The position numbers and the translations under genes are program-made. A stretch of 7,059 nucleotides of DNA from contig JAKAXS010000139.1 of assembly GCA_021816505.1 (NCBI GenBank), forward strand, positions 1-7,059, in the 5' to 3' direction. This document shows, one piece after another, positions 6,980-7,059 of the stretch (the first letter of the stretch is position 1; the number at the start of each line of letters is the position of its first letter). The stretch comes from Pseudomonadota bacterium (GTDB taxonomy: Bacteria > Pseudomonadota > Alphaproteobacteria > Rhizobiales > Hyphomicrobiaceae). The notes below the pieces were generated by a model. The model was given only the letters and a program-made list of their open reading frames with translations, was not told the origin of the DNA and made no database searches.

Positions 6980-7059
6980 ATGCATATCAAGTCGCTTCCC
7001 CTCAAGGTCTCTTTGCTGGCCAGCGCCGCCGTTGCGGTCGTCTTCGCAGCCGAGATCGG
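6980..7059 (+). CDS. N-terminus of a membrane-anchored protein, cut by the window edge
   Basis: Only the first 26 codons are present. The ATG at 6980 is preceded by AAGG (6970-6973), six bases away. The peptide begins MHIKSLPLKVSL, then a hydrophobic Ala/Val-rich segment to about residue 24, giving a short basic N-terminus and one membrane helix or uncleaved signal anchor. This opening is typical of sensory membrane proteins such as methyl-accepting chemotaxis proteins, whose first helix often follows an IKSLPLK-like sequence. That is a resemblance only, and a sensor kinase, a diguanylate cyclase or another anchored protein would look similar here. Its long AT-rich upstream region with inverted repeats suggests it starts a new transcription unit. 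Confidence 0.6.
   Translation, partial: MHIKSLPLKVSLLASAAVAVVFAAEI

Overview
The window reads as a GC-rich, gene-dense stretch of an alphaproteobacterial chromosome, most likely of the order Hyphomicrobiales (Rhizobiales). Three things support this: purL, a BolA-family gene and a CGFS glutaredoxin gene on one strand, an order I recall as common in Alphaproteobacteria; a BA14K-like exported protein, a family largely known from Brucella and its relatives; and a small exported protein with the ADG-VTP-ER-I-AQ pattern I associate with the same class. No insertion sequence, tRNA, rRNA, CRISPR array or phage gene is visible. The window looks chromosomal, with an unusual density of tiny exported proteins in its middle.

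Layout. 108-2324 (+) is purL, the small-form FGAM synthase subunit of purine biosynthesis. 2337-2576 (+) follows after 12 bases and encodes an IbaG-like BolA protein. A 262-base spacer (2577-2838) holds a strong unassigned Shine-Dalgarno sequence, a start-stop ATGTGA, an open frame ending in an ATGA overlap with the next gene, and a hairpin flanked by direct repeats. 2839-3909 (+) is rsgA, the circularly permuted GTPase of 30S maturation. 3980-4117 (-) is a 45-residue exported protein with its own terminator. 4324-4668 (+) is grxD, the monothiol glutaredoxin. A bidirectional terminator (4693-4723) separates grxD from the convergent BA14K-like gene 4741-5115 (-). Divergent from that is an 88-residue exported protein with an internal duplication, 5334-5600 (+), followed by a hairpin. 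5761-6855 (+) encodes a tandem-duplicated PqiA-like membrane protein. An AT-rich promoter-like region with three inverted repeats leads to the first 26 codons of a membrane-anchored protein that runs off the edge at 7059.

How the genes fit together. BolA and GrxD are known partners that share a bridging [2Fe-2S] cluster, so their proximity makes functional sense; here rsgA and a small minus-strand gene lie between them. The region 4741-5600 looks like a small envelope module: two divergent genes for exported, basic proteins, each with a histidine cluster. The PqiA-like protein adds an inner-membrane component, but no MCE-domain (PqiB-like) partner is seen within the window.

There is no clearly new system. 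The points most worth checking are the upstream-ORF arrangement before rsgA, the divergent His-rich secreted pair, the two-fold repeat in the 88-residue protein, the cysteine-poor duplicated PqiA, and the palindrome cluster overlapping the ribosome binding site of the last gene.
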